From the NCBI RefSeq assembly GCF_003263515.1, contig NZ_JYDE01000028.1, positions 1 through 44,721 of the forward strand: a DNA stretch of 44,721 bases, written 5' to 3'. The position numbers and the translations under genes were made by a program. Shown here one piece after another: positions 9,016 to 19,431 of this stretch (its first letter is position 1; each line of letters opens with the position of its first letter). This DNA comes from Rahnella inusitata (lineage in GTDB: Bacteria > Pseudomonadota > Gammaproteobacteria > Enterobacterales > Enterobacteriaceae). Below the pieces are notes generated by a model. The model saw only the letters and a list, made by a program, of their open reading frames with translations, searched no databases and was not told the origin of the DNA.

Positions 9016-10281
9016 TTACGACTCAGGATCCGGCGGCTGACGACGCAGCTGCTGTTTCGCCACCAGCATCAGCGGCTTTCCTGCCAGCATCAGCCAGGCT
9101 GGCAGCATCACGATGCACAGCAGTGGCAATAATTTCAGCCCCGGCACCACGGCGGCGGCCATAAACAAACTTAGCCAGCCGTCACGCGTGACCACCAGCA
9201 CCATGCCCATCACGGCGCAGGAAACCGTCACCGCCGCCGGTACATCTGGCGCGTACTGATGCAGCATCAGGCCGAGCGAGACGCCAACAAATACCGCCGG
9301 GAAAATGCGTCCACCACGAAAACCGCAGGCTGCCGCTACCACTAAGGCCGCGAGTTTGGTCAGGGTGATCGCCAGCAGCGGTCCCATCTCAAACAGCTGG
9401 TTGGAGTGCGCCAGTTCCTTCATCTCATCCAGCCCTTTGAACAGGGTGATTTCCCCGCCGATCAGCGCCAGCAGGCCAAGCACAAACCCGCCGATCCCCA
9501 GTTTCAGCACCGGATTTTGGATGCTGTTAAACAGCCTGTGTACGTGCGGGAACAACCAGACGGCGATCATACCCAGCGCAACGGCAATGAGCACCACCAC
9601 CGAACCGCTGAAAATATCGATCAAATTAGAGCTGTCATACGGTGGAATACTCAGCGAAAAATCCGGTTCGAAGAACTGATCGGTGGTGATCGCCCCGGCA
9701 CCTGCCGCGACCAGCGGAGCGAACAGGCGATCCCACAGCGGCACATCTTTATTGGTGCCGAGCGATTGCGAGAAAATCAGCGCGGCTGCAACCGGTGTGC
9801 CAAACAGCGCACCGATGGTGCCCGATGCCGCGAGGATCACCCAATCGGTGGTCGGAACTTTCGGCATAAACCGTGCGCCAAACGCTGCGGCCAGCGCGAT
9901 ATTGATCACCGTAATCGGATATTCAGGCCCGAGGCTGACACCCCCTGCTAAACCGAGCATCAGTGCCAGTGCCAGACCGGGCAAGGCGTTCACTGCGACC
10001 GGTGCGCCAATCAGCGATTCTGCCGCCGGATCCGGCCCGGCGTGTCCTGGCATATACTTAATCAGCGCACCGACGCCGATCCCGGTCAGCGTCAACATGA
10101 ACAACGTCCAGCTGGCGGACTGGGTGTTGACGTGCAGGACAGCGGGAATGTGCTGCCACAATAAGGTCTGCAGCGCGCCGGCAATCATCATAACCGCCAC
10201 CAGAATCAGGCTCGATAACACGCCGATAATGAGAGCAGGCAGGGCGAAAGCCAGCATGATTCTGGCGCGGGGATGAAACAT
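9016..10281 (-). CDS. yfeO: CLC-type ion channel/transporter YfeO
   Basis: Polytopic membrane protein of the chloride channel/antiporter superfamily, 421 aa (E. coli YfeO 418). About ten hydrophobic segments; the GVSLGPEYP segment near residue 115 corresponds to the CLC selectivity-filter GxGxxP/GREGP region, and [14 protein letters not shown] near 320 is the second conserved motif. Ion specificity is not established. ATG 10281 has AAGGAAAT upstream. It is divergent from glk, as in E. coli. Confidence 0.92.
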   Translation of the reverse strand: MFHPRARIMLAFALPALIIGVLSSLILVAVMMIAGALQTLLWQHIPAVLHVNTQSASWTLFMLTLTGIGVGALIKYMPGHAGPDPAAESLIGAPVAVNALPGLALALMLGLAGGVSLGPEYPITVINIALAAAFGARFMPKVPTTDWVILAASGTIGALFGTPVAAALIFSQSLGTNKDVPLWDRLFAPLVAAGAGAITTDQFFEPDFSLSIPPYDSSNLIDIFSGSVVVLIAVALGMIAVWLFPHVHRLFNSIQNPVLKLGIGGFVLGLLALIGGEITLFKGLDEMKELAHSNQLFEMGPLLAITLTKLAALVVAAACGFRGGRIFPAVFVGVSLGLMLHQYAPDVPAAVTVSCAVMGMVLVVTRDGWLSLFMAAAVVPGLKLLPLLCIVMLPAWLMLAGKPLMLVAKQQLRRQPPDPES

Positions 10282-10561
10282 GCAAATATTTCCTTATAGT
10301 TATACTTATCTGATAGTTCCGATGAATCTTAATGCGGTCGGGTTGCGGACCTTCGACATTATTTTGTGTGACATGCCGCATAAATGTGCGTTGGTTCAAA
10401 ACAGCGTTGCAGCGTATAGCAAATACGGCTATTTTGCCCACACGATTTATTCAGCACTTTTACCTTGTATAGCCTTGTTAGCAGGCTTTAGCCAGTCGCA
10501 TTAATCGATGAATACCGCTTACATCGTGGCGTCGGGCAGCGTACTCTCTGGCCCAGCCGTT

Positions 10562-10590
10562 TTGACGCGGGTGCGCAGTATAACTACATT
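10562..10590 (+). promoter_or_regulatory. Putative glk sigma70 promoter
   Basis: -35 TTGACG (10562-10567), 17-nt spacer, -10 TACATT (10585-10590). This would place the start about 12 nt before the ATG, just enough for the ribosome-binding site. The remaining 10282-10561 shows no gene or recognised RNA. Confidence 0.45.
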
Positions 10591-10608
10591 ATTTTCGTGG
10601 AGAATAAC

Positions 10609-11574
10609 ATGACCAAATACTCCCTGGTGGGCGATGTCGGGGGCACTAACTGCCGTCTGGCGCTTTGCGCTTTAGACAGCGGCGAAATTTCACAGTCACA
10701 AACCTTTTCCGGGCTGGATTACGACAGTCTCGAAGCGGCGGTGCGTGAGTATCTCTCGCAGCAGCATCAGGAGATTGAGGATGCGTGTATTGCGATTGCC
10801 TGTCCGATCACCGGTGACTGGGTGGCGATGACCAACCATACGTGGGCGTTCTCCATTGCTGAAATGAAAAAAAGCCTTGGCCTGCAGCATCTGGAAGTCA
10901 TCAACGACTTCACCGCCGTATCAATGGCGATCCCGATGTTGAAAGAACAGGATTTGTTGCAATTCGGCGGTAAGAAAGCGCTGGATGGCAAACCGGCGGT
11001 GATCTACGGTGCGGGCACGGGTCTGGGTGTCGCGCACCTGATCCACGCCAATAAGCAGTGGCTGAGCCTGCCGGGCGAAGGCGGTCACGTGGATTTTGCA
11101 CCGAACAGTGAAGAGGAAGACATCATCCTTGAGCAGCTGCGTACCGAAATGGGTCACGTTTCTGCCGAGCGTATTCTCTCCGGTCCGGGATTGGTGAATC
11201 TGTACCGCGCAATCGTAAAATCCGATAACCGCGTGCCGGAAAACTTCAAACCGAAAGACGTCACCGAACTGGCGCTGTCAGATGACAACGTCGACTGTCG
11301 CCGCGCGCTGTCGCTGTTCTGTGTGATTATGGGGCGTTTCGGGGGCAATCTGGCGCTGAACATGGGCACGTTCGGCGGTGTGTACATCGCAGGCGGCATC
11401 GTTCCGCGCTTCCTGGAATTCTTCAAAGCGTCGGGCTTTCGCGCCGCGTTCGAAGATAAAGGCCGCTTCAAAGATTACCTGATGGATATTCCTGTCTTCC
11501 TGATCACTTACGATCAGCCGGGATTATTAGGTGCAGGTGCCTACTTGCGCCAGTCGATGGGTATGACCATCTGA
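10609..11574 (+). CDS. glk: Glucokinase
   Basis: Cytosolic ATP-dependent kinase phosphorylating free glucose to glucose 6-phosphate; serves non-PTS glucose. The 321 aa equal E. coli Glk, with the phosphate-1 motif GDVGGTNC at residues 8-15, catalytic Asp in the VINDFTAV segment near 100, the [11 protein letters not shown] adenosine region and the [10 protein letters not shown] glucose loop near 157. GTGGAG at 10597-10602 is the ribosome-binding site, so the GTG inside it is not taken as the start. A REP-like hairpin follows, then convergent ypdB. Confidence 0.96.
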   Translation: MTKYSLVGDVGGTNCRLALCALDSGEISQSQTFSGLDYDSLEAAVREYLSQQHQEIEDACIAIACPITGDWVAMTNHTWAFSIAEMKKSLGLQHLEVINDFTAVSMAIPMLKEQDLLQFGGKKALDGKPAVIYGAGTGLGVAHLIHANKQWLSLPGEGGHVDFAPNSEEEDIILEQLRTEMGHVSAERILSGPGLVNLYRAIVKSDNRVPENFKPKDVTELALSDDNVDCRRALSLFCVIMGRFGGNLALNMGTFGGVYIAGGIVPRFLEFFKASGFRAAFEDKGRFKDYLMDIPVFLITYDQPGLLGAGAYLRQSMGMTI

Positions 11575-11582
11575 TTTTACTC

Positions 11583-11602
11583 CCTCCCCTGCGAAGGGGA
11601 GG
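11583..11602. repeat. REP-like GC-rich hairpin between glk and ypdB
   Basis: CCTCCCCT-GCGA-AGGGGAGG, 8-bp perfect stem between two convergent genes, with no T-run. It resembles the hairpin at 27520-27545 in composition. Confidence 0.5.
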
Positions 11603-11610
11603 AAGCCATA

Positions 11611-12366
11611 TCAAAACCGCATTAACTGCCTGAACTCTTTCACTTTACTGCGACTCACCGGCACTTCAAAATCCAGATCGCTTAACCGCAAAATGTAGGT
11701 GTTGTTAAACCACGGCACGATCTCGCGGATCTTCGACAAATTGACACAATACGACCGGTGGCAGCGGAAAAAATGTTCTTCCGGCAGGCGGTTGCACAAC
11801 TCGGTGATATTCATCGGCATGGTGAATTCTTCTTTACGCGTGTACACCTGCGTTACCTTTTCCTGCGCGGCCGCGTAATAAATATCGTTGATGTCAGTGA
11901 CGATAATGCGTTCGTCTTTAATCAGATTGATGCTGTGACTCACGCGGGTGGCGCTGCCCTGGGCCGGATGAACGTCTTCCGGCTTATTCACGCTCTGCTT
12001 ATCGCGCGCAAAATGCGATTCCAGTTTTTGCAGCATGGTCACAATGCGCGACTCGTGATACGGCTTAAGAATGTAATCGAACGCCTCAATTTCAAAGGCT
12101 TCGGCAGCGTGTTCTTTGTAGGCGGTGATAAACACGATGTACGGCTTGTGGGCGAATTTACTGATGTTCTGCGCCAGTAATACGCCGTCGAGGGAAGGGA
12201 TGCTGATATCGAGAAAAATCGCATCGACTTCATGAGTTTGCAGATATTTGAGCACGTCCAGCCCGTCGTCGAACGTGGCTTCAATTTTGATGCTGCTGTG
12301 CGTATTAATGAGATAACTCAGCTCTTCCTGAGCCAGCACTTCATCTTCGACGATAATAGCTTTCAT
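11611..12366 (-). CDS. ypdB: LytTR-family response regulator YpdB
   Basis: Cytosolic response regulator, 251 aa (E. coli 244), partner of YpdA. The receiver domain (about 1-120) has the acidic pair VEDE at residues 6-9, phosphoacceptor Asp in DAIFLDISIPSLDG near 53 and Lys in DYILKPY near 102. The C-terminal LytTR DNA-binding domain (about 145-251) has the RCHRSYCVNLSKI and VPVSRSKVKEF motifs. In E. coli YpdA/YpdB senses extracellular pyruvate and activates yhjX; that target is not in this window. Start at 12366 follows GGGGGAT and matches E. coli; the upstream in-frame extension is unlikely. The 74-bp gap to ypdA suggests one operon. Confidence 0.95.
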   Translation of the reverse strand: MKAIIVEDEVLAQEELSYLINTHSSIKIEATFDDGLDVLKYLQTHEVDAIFLDISIPSLDGVLLAQNISKFAHKPYIVFITAYKEHAAEAFEIEAFDYILKPYHESRIVTMLQKLESHFARDKQSVNKPEDVHPAQGSATRVSHSINLIKDERIIVTDINDIYYAAAQEKVTQVYTRKEEFTMPMNITELCNRLPEEHFFRCHRSYCVNLSKIREIVPWFNNTYILRLSDLDFEVPVSRSKVKEFRQLMRF

Positions 12367-12440
12367 GGAATTATCCCCCGTGCGAAGGCCCGAAAAGCGG
12401 GCATGAGTAAAAAGTGTGAACAAGTTTCCCTCAAACGTGG

Positions 12441-14144
12441 TCAGGCTATATCGCTCTCGAGGGCTGCCGTGACTTTTGCCGGGGATTGGGTTATCAGAAA
12501 CGAAATATCGGTGCCGGGCTCCAGGCGGCGGATCACCAGCCCCTGACCATACAGTAAAGAGACGCGGTGATGCACATTCAGCAGTCCAATTTTATTGCCA
12601 GGCATTTCATTGCGCGCCACGCGGTCAATGGTTTCCTGATTAATCCCGTGGCCGGTGTCTTTCACAGAAACCCAGATACCCTTTGCATGGTGCTTGATTG
12701 AAATCACCACCACACCTTTGCCGCTGCATTTTTGAATGCCGTGCACGATGGCGTTTTCCACCAGCGGCTGGATCAGCAGGCTGGGTATTTTCACCGAAAT
12801 ATCATCATCAATATCGTAGATGACCGTCAGTTTACTGCCAAAACGCGCCTGTTCGATGGCGATGTAATCCTGCACCTGATGCAGCTCCTTGCGCAGGTCG
12901 ATTAGCTCGTCGTTCAGCTCCAGGTTGTAGCGCAAATAACGGGAGAGATTGATTACCAGCTGGCGAGCGACGTCAGGTTTGGCACGGATCGATGAGGAAA
13001 TCGCATTCAGGGCATTAAACAGGAAGTGCGGATTTATCTTGCTCTGCAACGCGCGCATTTCGGCTTTGTTCGCCATTTCGCGCAGCTGTTCGGTGCGCGA
13101 CACTTCCATCTGCGTCGACATAATCTGCGACAGCCCGATCGCCATGACTTTCAGCGAATAGGTGATGCGGTGCGGGTCGCAATAATAGATTTTCAACGAA
13201 CCGGTCACTTCACCTTTTTCCCACAGCGGGATAATGATAAGCGAGTGAATTTGCGGCGTGCGGTGCATTTCGTCGTTATTTCTGACCGTGATTTCCCCGC
13301 TTTCCAGAGTGGCTTTGGTCATGTCACTCAGCGTTTCATGGCCGATATTGTATTCTTCTGCTCCCACCCCGACGTACGCCAGAATATTTTTGTTATCAGT
13401 GATCGCCACCGCATCGGCATCGATATCATCGCGGATAATCCGGCATATACTGGCTAACGATTCGGCGTTGATATCGCGGAAATAGGGCAGCGTTTTATTG
13501 GCGATATCCAGTGCCAGCCTTGCCTGGCGGGCGGCGATCACCTCTTTTTCATCCTCGACGCTTTGCACCAGCAGTACGATTAGCCCGATAGAGCTGGCAC
13601 CGAGGATCAGCGGCGCGGCGATGTTCATCACGATATCCAGCCCGAGCGAAAACGGGCGCGCCATCAGCAGGATAAGCACCATGGTCAGTGTTTCGCACAA
13701 CATTCCGGCGAGGATACCGACCTTCCAGTGAAGTGCCTTTTTGACTTTCTTATTGATGTAGCCCGAAAGCACGCCGGCGGTAATGCTGGTGATCAGACAA
13801 GGAATGGAGGTCGGGCCGTGAATGTCTATCAAAAAACGGTGCGTACCGGAAATCACGCCGGTGATAATTCCCACCCACGGACCGAACAGGATCCCGCCGG
13901 ACATAATGGCGATGGTTCGCACGTTAATCAGTGACCCTTCGACGTTGATGCCCGAGAGCGTGCCGAAAATGGCAAACAACGAGAAAATCGCTGTGACCGC
14001 CGCCAGCTCAAGCGCCGTATGGTTTTCGTTTTCTTTGTGCAGCAGTTTGCGAAACAGCGGGGTGCGCGTGAGGAAGAACAGGCAGATCAGCATCAGCGCT
14101 GCGCGGTCAAAGACCGCCAGCAGCATATCGAACATGTGTTGCAT
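12441..14144 (-). CDS. ypdA: LytS-type sensor histidine kinase YpdA
   Basis: Inner-membrane pyruvate-responsive kinase, 567 aa (E. coli 565). Order: six or so hydrophobic 5TM-5TMR_LYT segments (about 1-200, with the conserved [19 protein letters not shown] region), GAF domain (about 220-345), then a His_kinase domain with the phosphoacceptor in [12 protein letters not shown] near 380 and an HATPase_c domain ending in GHGINQ and [12 protein letters not shown]. The start at 14144 (MQHMFDML) aligns with E. coli MHEIFNML and has AGAGAA upstream; an in-frame ATG at 14165 has no good ribosome-binding site. Upstream of ypdB in the same direction. Confidence 0.95.
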   Translation of the reverse strand: MQHMFDMLLAVFDRAALMLICLFFLTRTPLFRKLLHKENENHTALELAAVTAIFSLFAIFGTLSGINVEGSLINVRTIAIMSGGILFGPWVGIITGVISGTHRFLIDIHGPTSIPCLITSITAGVLSGYINKKVKKALHWKVGILAGMLCETLTMVLILLMARPFSLGLDIVMNIAAPLILGASSIGLIVLLVQSVEDEKEVIAARQARLALDIANKTLPYFRDINAESLASICRIIRDDIDADAVAITDNKNILAYVGVGAEEYNIGHETLSDMTKATLESGEITVRNNDEMHRTPQIHSLIIIPLWEKGEVTGSLKIYYCDPHRITYSLKVMAIGLSQIMSTQMEVSRTEQLREMANKAEMRALQSKINPHFLFNALNAISSSIRAKPDVARQLVINLSRYLRYNLELNDELIDLRKELHQVQDYIAIEQARFGSKLTVIYDIDDDISVKIPSLLIQPLVENAIVHGIQKCSGKGVVVISIKHHAKGIWVSVKDTGHGINQETIDRVARNEMPGNKIGLLNVHHRVSLLYGQGLVIRRLEPGTDISFLITQSPAKVTAALESDIA

Positions 14145-14301
14145 GGCAGGTTCTCTGCGCGACATTGTATAATCACGCTAAATTAATTCGTGGTTTATTA
14201 TATGTAAAAGGCCCGTGATTAACCACCGGACAGACCCTCCGCCGTCTGTTTTGGCACGATAAAATCAGGGATAGTGATCAGACAGCAAGGGAGTTTTGGA
14301 C

Positions 14302-14838
14302 ATGATTTCGTTATCCACCTCAAGGCTGGTGATGCAGCCGCTTCAGGCCGACGACTGGGCTTTTTTCCTGCGGTTATACCAGACCCCTGACGTCATGCGT
14401 TTTATCGGTAATCTCGAAACCCCTGCTCAGATCCACAGCCGGTTTGAGCAGCGTCTGGGTAACTGGGATCGCTACTGTGATTTCTGGTTGTGCTTACTGA
14501 TCCGCGAAAAAGAGACCGGCTCCGCCGTCGGACTGACCGGATTCTTTCCCGACTGGCGACCTTATCAGCAAGGGGAGGTGGGGTTTATTCTGGCACCTGA
14601 ACATCAGGGCAAAGGCTACGCGGCGGAATCCCTGCGTGAAGTGCTGAATTTCGCCTTCGATCACTGCGATTTTCACCGCTTACAGGCTAACGTGCTCGAA
14701 GGCAATCACGCCTCTCGCCGCGTGCTGGAGAAATGTGGTTTCCAGATGGAAGGGCTGTTGCGCGACAGCTACCGCATCGGGGAAGAGTGGAAGAACGACT
14801 GGCTGTTGGGGCTGCTGAAAAGCGATCCGCGCCCTTAA
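14302..14838 (+). CDS. GNAT-family N-acetyltransferase (RimJ/RimL-like)
   Basis: 178-aa cytosolic acetyltransferase. The N-terminal [11 protein letters not shown] strand and acetyl-CoA loop [20 protein letters not shown] (residues about 99-118, Q/R-x-x-G-x-G/A motif) are clear; N-x-x-S-R-x-V-L-E-K-CGF near 136 closes the fold. Substrate is unknown: RimJ/L relatives act on protein N-termini or small amines. AAGGGAG precedes, and ATG 14302 has better spacing than the in-frame TTG 6 nt earlier. Divergent from ypdA. Confidence 0.88.
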   Translation: MISLSTSRLVMQPLQADDWAFFLRLYQTPDVMRFIGNLETPAQIHSRFEQRLGNWDRYCDFWLCLLIREKETGSAVGLTGFFPDWRPYQQGEVGFILAPEHQGKGYAAESLREVLNFAFDHCDFHRLQANVLEGNHASRRVLEKCGFQMEGLLRDSYRIGEEWKNDWLLGLLKSDPRP

Positions 14839-14896
14839 TTAAAAAATTTTGCTCACTCTCTCGACAGTTTTTTGCGACTGCGATATGTTCGTGGAA

Positions 14897-14937
14897 GGCC
14901 GCAAAGCGGCCAGCGTCGCTCGGACGGTCCGGGCGCT
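14897..14937 (+). promoter_or_regulatory. Structured GC-rich leader of alaC
   Basis: Two stacked hairpins lie in the 119-bp gap before alaC: GGCCGC-AAA-GCGGCC (14897-14911) and an interrupted stem AGCG/CGCT with CGGA/TCCG inside (14912-14937). They end about 10 nt before the AGGA ribosome-binding site. No leader peptide or known riboswitch was recognised. Confidence 0.4.
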
Positions 14938-14957
14938 TACGTATCCTCGAGGAATTT

Positions 14958-16217
14958 ATGGCTGACTCACGTTCACCACGTCGTTTTTCACGCATTGATC
15001 GTCTTCCCCCTTATGTGTTCAACATCACCGCTGAGCTGAAAATGGCTGCGCGCCATCGTGGCGAAGACATCATCGATTTCAGTATGGGTAACCCCGACGG
15101 CCCGACACCGCCACACATTGTGGAAAAACTGGTGCAGGTTGCCCAGCGTGAAGACACTCACGGTTATTCGACCTCACGCGGTATCCCGCGTCTGCGCCGC
15201 GCCATTTCCCGCTGGTATGCGGATCGCTATCAGGTTGAGATTGATCCGGAAAGCGAAGCCATCGTCACCATCGGTTCGAAAGAAGGTCTGGCGCATCTGA
15301 TGTTGGCCACGCTGGATCACGGCGACACCGTGCTGGTGCCGAACCCAAGTTATCCCATCCACATTTACGGTGCGGTGATAGCCGGTGCGCAGGTGCGCTC
15401 CGTACCGCTGGCCGAAGGGGTGGATTTCTTCGCTGAGCTGGAAAAAGCCATACGCGAAACCATTCCGCGTCCGAAAATGATGATCCTCGGTTTCCCGTCT
15501 AACCCGACGGCGCAGTGCGTGGAACTTGATTTCTTCGAACGCGTCGTTGCGCTGGCGAAACAGTACGACGTGCTGGTGATCCACGATCTGGCCTATGCCG
15601 ACATCGTCTATGACGGCTGGAAAGCTCCGTCGATCATGCAGGTGCCGGGTGCAAAAGACATCGCGGTGGAATTCTTTACGCTATCAAAAAGCTACAATAT
15701 GGCGGGCTGGCGCATCGGCTTCATGGTGGGTAACCCTGAGCTGGTCAGCGCGCTGGCGCGTATCAAAAGTTATCACGACTACGGCACCTTTACGCCTCTT
15801 CAGGTTGCAGCGATTGCGGCGCTCGAGGGCGATCAGCAATGTGTGAAAGATATCGCCGAGCAGTACCGTCAGCGTCGTAACGTGCTGGTACGCGGTCTGC
15901 ACGAAGCAGGCTGGATGGTGGAAAATCCGAAAGCGTCGATGTATGTTTGGGCAAAAATTCCGCCGGCGTATGCCCATTTAGGTTCGCTGGAATTCGCTAA
16001 ACGTTTGCTGACGGAGGCCAAAGTCTGCGTGTCTCCGGGCATCGGTTTTGGGGATTACGGTGATACCCACGTGCGTTTCGCGCTGATCGAAAATCAGGAC
16101 AGGATCCGTCAGGCGCTTCGCGGCATCAAAGCGATGTTCCGCGCCGACGGTTTGCTTCCTCCGAAGAAAGCGGCGGGTGACCCCCCGGTGGAACAGGATC
16201 CTGCGCTCAATCCGTAA
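14958..16217 (+). CDS. alaC: Glutamate-pyruvate aminotransferase AlaC
   Basis: Cytosolic PLP-dependent class I aminotransferase that makes alanine from pyruvate and glutamate. 420 aa (E. coli AlaC 412), nearly superimposable through residue 400, with a divergent proline-rich tail. The PLP Lys lies in [16 protein letters not shown] near residue 240, with SNPTAQ near 179 and [11 protein letters not shown] near 211 as cofactor contacts. ATG 14958 has CGAGGA 5 nt upstream; the longer in-frame reading back to 14733 overlaps the acetyltransferase gene and has no support. Own terminator follows. Confidence 0.96.
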   Translation: MADSRSPRRFSRIDRLPPYVFNITAELKMAARHRGEDIIDFSMGNPDGPTPPHIVEKLVQVAQREDTHGYSTSRGIPRLRRAISRWYADRYQVEIDPESEAIVTIGSKEGLAHLMLATLDHGDTVLVPNPSYPIHIYGAVIAGAQVRSVPLAEGVDFFAELEKAIRETIPRPKMMILGFPSNPTAQCVELDFFERVVALAKQYDVLVIHDLAYADIVYDGWKAPSIMQVPGAKDIAVEFFTLSKSYNMAGWRIGFMVGNPELVSALARIKSYHDYGTFTPLQVAAIAALEGDQQCVKDIAEQYRQRRNVLVRGLHEAGWMVENPKASMYVWAKIPPAYAHLGSLEFAKRLLTEAKVCVSPGIGFGDYGDTHVRFALIENQDRIRQALRGIKAMFRADGLLPPKKAAGDPPVEQDPALNP

Positions 16218-16234
16218 TTCAATGTCTTTGCATG

Positions 16235-16259
16235 AAACCGGGCTTGTCCCGGTTTTTTT
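16235..16259 (+). terminator. Terminator of alaC
   Basis: Stem AACCGGG/CCCGGTT (16236-16242 with 16248-16254) around CTTGT, followed by T5. Confidence 0.92.
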
Positions 16260-16352
16260 ATCTTTTGTTTTCATAAAGTCTGCATGATTACCCCTTATAC
16301 TCACTTCGATACCCTTGTTGATATTGTGTTCATCCTCCCCAGGAAATGACTT

Positions 16353-16871
16353 ATGAAAACCCGTTATTCGCTGTCTCAGATAAGCCTGCACTGGGCGACG
16401 TTGCTGATGATTATCCTGACCTACGCCGCAATGCTAACCCGCGATTATTTCCCGGAAGACAATCAGCCGCTGGTCAAGCTGCTGCACTTCAACTTTGGGA
16501 TTTGCGTCTGGCTGCTGATGTTTGCGCGTATTTTTCTTCGCACCCGTCACGCCACGCCGCCGGTCACGCCGCCGCTGCCGCGCTGGCAACATGCCGCTTC
16601 GCATGCGGTTCATGGCATTTTGTATCTGCTTTTTCTGTCGTTACCGGTGCTGGGCGTGCTGACGCTGGAGTTTGGCGGGCGAGAGTGGTTTTTACTGGGC
16701 TGGCAGGTGCCGCAGTTTGTGACGCCTGATCCCGACACGCGCAGTGCGGTAAAAGCAACGCATGAGTTTCTGGCGAACTGCGGTTATTACCTGATTGGCT
16801 TACACGCGCTGGCGGCGATTTATCATCATTACGTTCGTAAGGACGATACGCTTTTACGCATGACGCCTTAA
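16353..16871 (+). CDS. Cytochrome b561 family protein (YodB-like)
   Basis: Four-helix di-heme b inner-membrane protein, 172 aa. Heme-ligand histidines are visible in ISLHWATLL (helix 1), LLHFNFGI (helix 2), the HAVHGILYL region (helix 3) and IGLHALAAIYHHY (helix 4). The FVTPD segment and VWLLMFARI make it closer to E. coli YodB than to CybB. CybB oxidises superoxide and reduces quinone; the role of this relative is not established. AGGAAA precedes the ATG. Confidence 0.9.
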   Translation: MKTRYSLSQISLHWATLLMIILTYAAMLTRDYFPEDNQPLVKLLHFNFGICVWLLMFARIFLRTRHATPPVTPPLPRWQHAASHAVHGILYLLFLSLPVLGVLTLEFGGREWFLLGWQVPQFVTPDPDTRSAVKATHEFLANCGYYLIGLHALAAIYHHYVRKDDTLLRMTP

Positions 16872-16880
16872 TTTTGGTAA

Positions 16881-16905
16881 ACCGGCAGGCGGAATGCCTG
16901 CCGGT
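16881..16905. terminator. Hairpin between convergent cytochrome b561 and DUF4153 genes
   Basis: Perfect 10-bp stem ACCGGCAGGC/GCCTGCCGGT (16881-16890 with 16896-16905). No T-run on either strand, so its strength as a terminator is uncertain. Confidence 0.55.
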
Positions 16906-16920
16906 GAATGACATGTAGAA

Positions 16921-18726
16921 TTACTCATTTTCGCTGCTGTAATAGACCACCCGACGTTTCCCCTGAATCTGCACGTCCGCCCATTTACGCGGCACCGGTT
17001 TCACTTCCCCGTCACGCAGTGCCTGGATCAGCCCGTTTTTATCTTTGTCATCATAAAGATACAGTTCGCCGGCTTGCTGCCATTTCCCTGACTGTTTAGC
17101 GTATATACGGCAGTTAATGGAAACGGTATTGAGCGTATTACACAGGAAAATTTCTTTCTGTTTGTCATTATTGAGCTCAAGCGTATTCAGGATGCACGCG
17201 CCCTGCAGGCCAAGACAATCGCGCAACGTGCTGCTGTATTTCTCCAGCTCCGGCAGGCTGTTCCACCAGGCATCCTCGGGTGAAACCGAGCCTTTCGCCA
17301 GTTGAAACATTTTCTTCGCGTTTTCCGGACGATAATTTTTTGCCGCCTGAGCGGCATCTTCCACACCGTAAGATCCCCAGCGTGACGTCTGCGAAATCGT
17401 ATTTTTCAGTATGGCCATCAGGCGTGGATCGGTCATAAACGCCGGGTTTTGCTGTAAATCTTTCAGCGCTTCATTTCCGCGACGACCGGTATCGAAGCGC
17501 AACATGCTCAGATCGAGATCTTTCGCCTGGGTTTTCCCTTCGTCTAAACGGGCAATCTGATTATTCACGCTGATGCGATAAGGGTCGAGCAACGGGCTGT
17601 TTACGGCGATCACCAGCAGCACCACCAGCAGCGAAAGCGGTTTATTGAACTGCGTGATGTGCGGCAACCACTCGGGGCGCTTATCGATAACCGACAGGCT
17701 ATAGCAAACCGACGCCACCAGTGTCACGCCGATGGTCAGCACCGCCCACATGCGCTGCGGCGTCCAGCCGTACTGCGCGATGCGCAGCCCGGTCGCGTAC
17801 ATCGCCAGCGCGGCATACACCGGCAGCAGCAGGACAGCGGCATTGACCATCAGGCGTATGAAGCGTGGATAGGGCTTCACCGCGCTGTCCGTTTCCCGCA
17901 CCACGTTAACCAGGATCAGAATGCTCATCGCCATCACGGTCAGCAGACTGGCGGCAGACCAGGCCGTCGACAAGGCTTTCAGGCCAGTAAACGGCAGGGC
18001 GAAAAGGAAGATCAATGCAACGAACGCCACCAGCGGCAGCAGACATTTCAGGATAAGGCGGATGATATTTTTAGTGACATTCATCAGCGACGGCTGTGTG
18101 CGGCAGGTGATGATACTGATCCCGAGCAATACCCCGTAAACCAGCCACATAAACAGCGGCGTGTCGAAGAAAAGCTCGTGGAAATAATCAATGCCAATCA
18201 GCCGGAACAGCGCGCTGCACAGGGCCAGCACGCCGACGGTCAGCTGCATCAGCAGCAGGGTGAACATCAGGCATAGCGTATTTTGCGAATAGCAGGCGGC
18301 CAGATTGGCATAGCGGTAGCGCGTCTCTGACGGGAAAGACTGCACCTGCAACCACGGCAGCACAAAATAGATAAGCAGGATCAGTGAAAGATAAAAAGGC
18401 AGGAGCAGCGAGTCCGCCGGTGTTGCCGTGCTGTTGCTGTTAACCCATGCCGACATGCCCGCCAGCAGCAGCGCGAGCACAGCCATACAGCCCCAAAAAC
18501 GACGGTCATTCAGTCTCACCACAGATAAAGAAATCAGTACCGGTAATGTAAATGCCATCGTCTGGCCGTAAATATTATGGCTAAGGGATTCGAGCGCGGG
18601 TGACGCGTGGTACGAAAGGAAGAAATACAGCAACAGCCCCTGGAGTACGCAAATCGCGAAGATCAATGCGCGGGTGGCTGAGGGAACAGGTGGCATAACG
18701 CTGCCTGCGCGGGTGAACTGAGGCAT
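16921..18726 (-). CDS. DUF4153 domain-containing membrane protein
   Basis: 601-aa polytopic inner-membrane protein. About eleven hydrophobic segments fill residues 18-370 (DUF4153), followed by a soluble C-terminal domain (about 375-601) rich in charged residues, ending in an RRVVYYSS strand, which should face one side of the membrane. Function unknown; the family is widespread in Yersinia/Serratia-type genomes. ATG 18726 has GGAGAG upstream. Single gene, separated from the curli region by a small plus-strand gene. Confidence 0.82.
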   Translation of the reverse strand: MPQFTRAGSVMPPVPSATRALIFAICVLQGLLLYFFLSYHASPALESLSHNIYGQTMAFTLPVLISLSVVRLNDRRFWGCMAVLALLLAGMSAWVNSNSTATPADSLLLPFYLSLILLIYFVLPWLQVQSFPSETRYRYANLAACYSQNTLCLMFTLLLMQLTVGVLALCSALFRLIGIDYFHELFFDTPLFMWLVYGVLLGISIITCRTQPSLMNVTKNIIRLILKCLLPLVAFVALIFLFALPFTGLKALSTAWSAASLLTVMAMSILILVNVVRETDSAVKPYPRFIRLMVNAAVLLLPVYAALAMYATGLRIAQYGWTPQRMWAVLTIGVTLVASVCYSLSVIDKRPEWLPHITQFNKPLSLLVVLLVIAVNSPLLDPYRISVNNQIARLDEGKTQAKDLDLSMLRFDTGRRGNEALKDLQQNPAFMTDPRLMAILKNTISQTSRWGSYGVEDAAQAAKNYRPENAKKMFQLAKGSVSPEDAWWNSLPELEKYSSTLRDCLGLQGACILNTLELNNDKQKEIFLCNTLNTVSINCRIYAKQSGKWQQAGELYLYDDKDKNGLIQALRDGEVKPVPRKWADVQIQGKRRVVYYSSENE

Positions 18727-18912
18727 CCGTGACTCTCCAAAATGTAAGGGCAGGTAAATTAAAAAGTGCTGTCAGTGTAATGGGTTCCGCGAAGGAGTGC
18801 AGAAAACTCTTTGATCTGGCCAGGCTGTCATTTTTGTGAGCCCGGCTGCATAACTGGCAAATTCAGCGACAGTCACTAGGCTTGAGGCTGGGAGAGAGAA
18901 TTCGAGGTGAAA

Positions 18913-19371
18913 ATGACAGAACAACAATTGAAAGATAAACGCATCAACGTTGTGAAGAATTTTTACGCCAAACTGGATCAGGCAGATGCTTCCTTATTAG
19001 ATCTTTTTGCGGAAGACGTACAGCTGTTCTTTCCTAAGTTTGGCACCGCTCAGGGCAAATCCTCACTGGGAGAATTAGGTAAGCGTTTCGCGCTGGAGAT
19101 CGACAAAATCCAGCACATTCAGGATGGGTTCCGGTTTGTCTATGATGGCGATACCCTCGTGCTGGAAGGCCAGATGCGCGGGGTGATGCAAAACGGCGAT
19201 CGCTGGCCGACGTCACAAACCGGCAGTCATCATTTTTGTACGGTGTTTGAATTTGACGCGTTACTGATTAAGCGGGTGAGCATTTATCTTGATCCTGACT
19301 TCAATCTTGAGGATAAAAAACGCGTCAATAATTACCGGCAGGTGGTGAAAACTGAGGAAAATAAAGCCTGA
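18913..19371 (+). CDS. NTF2-like (SnoaL-type) protein of unknown function
   Basis: 152-aa cytosolic protein with the cone-shaped NTF2-like pattern: N-terminal helix VVKNFYAKLDQAD, ASLLDLFAEDVQLFFP, a central helix after GKSSLGELGK, and three C-terminal strands ending in VSIYLDPDF. Such folds serve as small enzymes, immunity proteins or ligand binders; nothing here decides which. ATG 18913 is chosen over GTG 6 nt upstream, because GAGGTG is the ribosome-binding site. No partner gene on the same strand. Confidence 0.75.
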   Translation: MTEQQLKDKRINVVKNFYAKLDQADASLLDLFAEDVQLFFPKFGTAQGKSSLGELGKRFALEIDKIQHIQDGFRFVYDGDTLVLEGQMRGVMQNGDRWPTSQTGSHHFCTVFEFDALLIKRVSIYLDPDFNLEDKKRVNNYRQVVKTEENKA

Positions 19372-19374
19372 CGT

Positions 19375-19413
19375 TAAAAAAGGAAAGACAGCCGCCTCAA
19401 CCAGCGGCTATCT
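19375..19413 (-). terminator. Terminator of csgDEFG
   Basis: Stem AGATAGCCGC/GCGGCTGTCT in minus sense (19404-19413 with 19386-19395, one mismatch), followed by TTCCTTTTTT. Confidence 0.8.
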
Positions 19414-19431
19414 TTCGCCAACTGCCTCCCA

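Noticed and set aside
17659-18276. 205-codon open frame antisense to the DUF4153 gene
   Set aside because: Same shadow composition, no homology.
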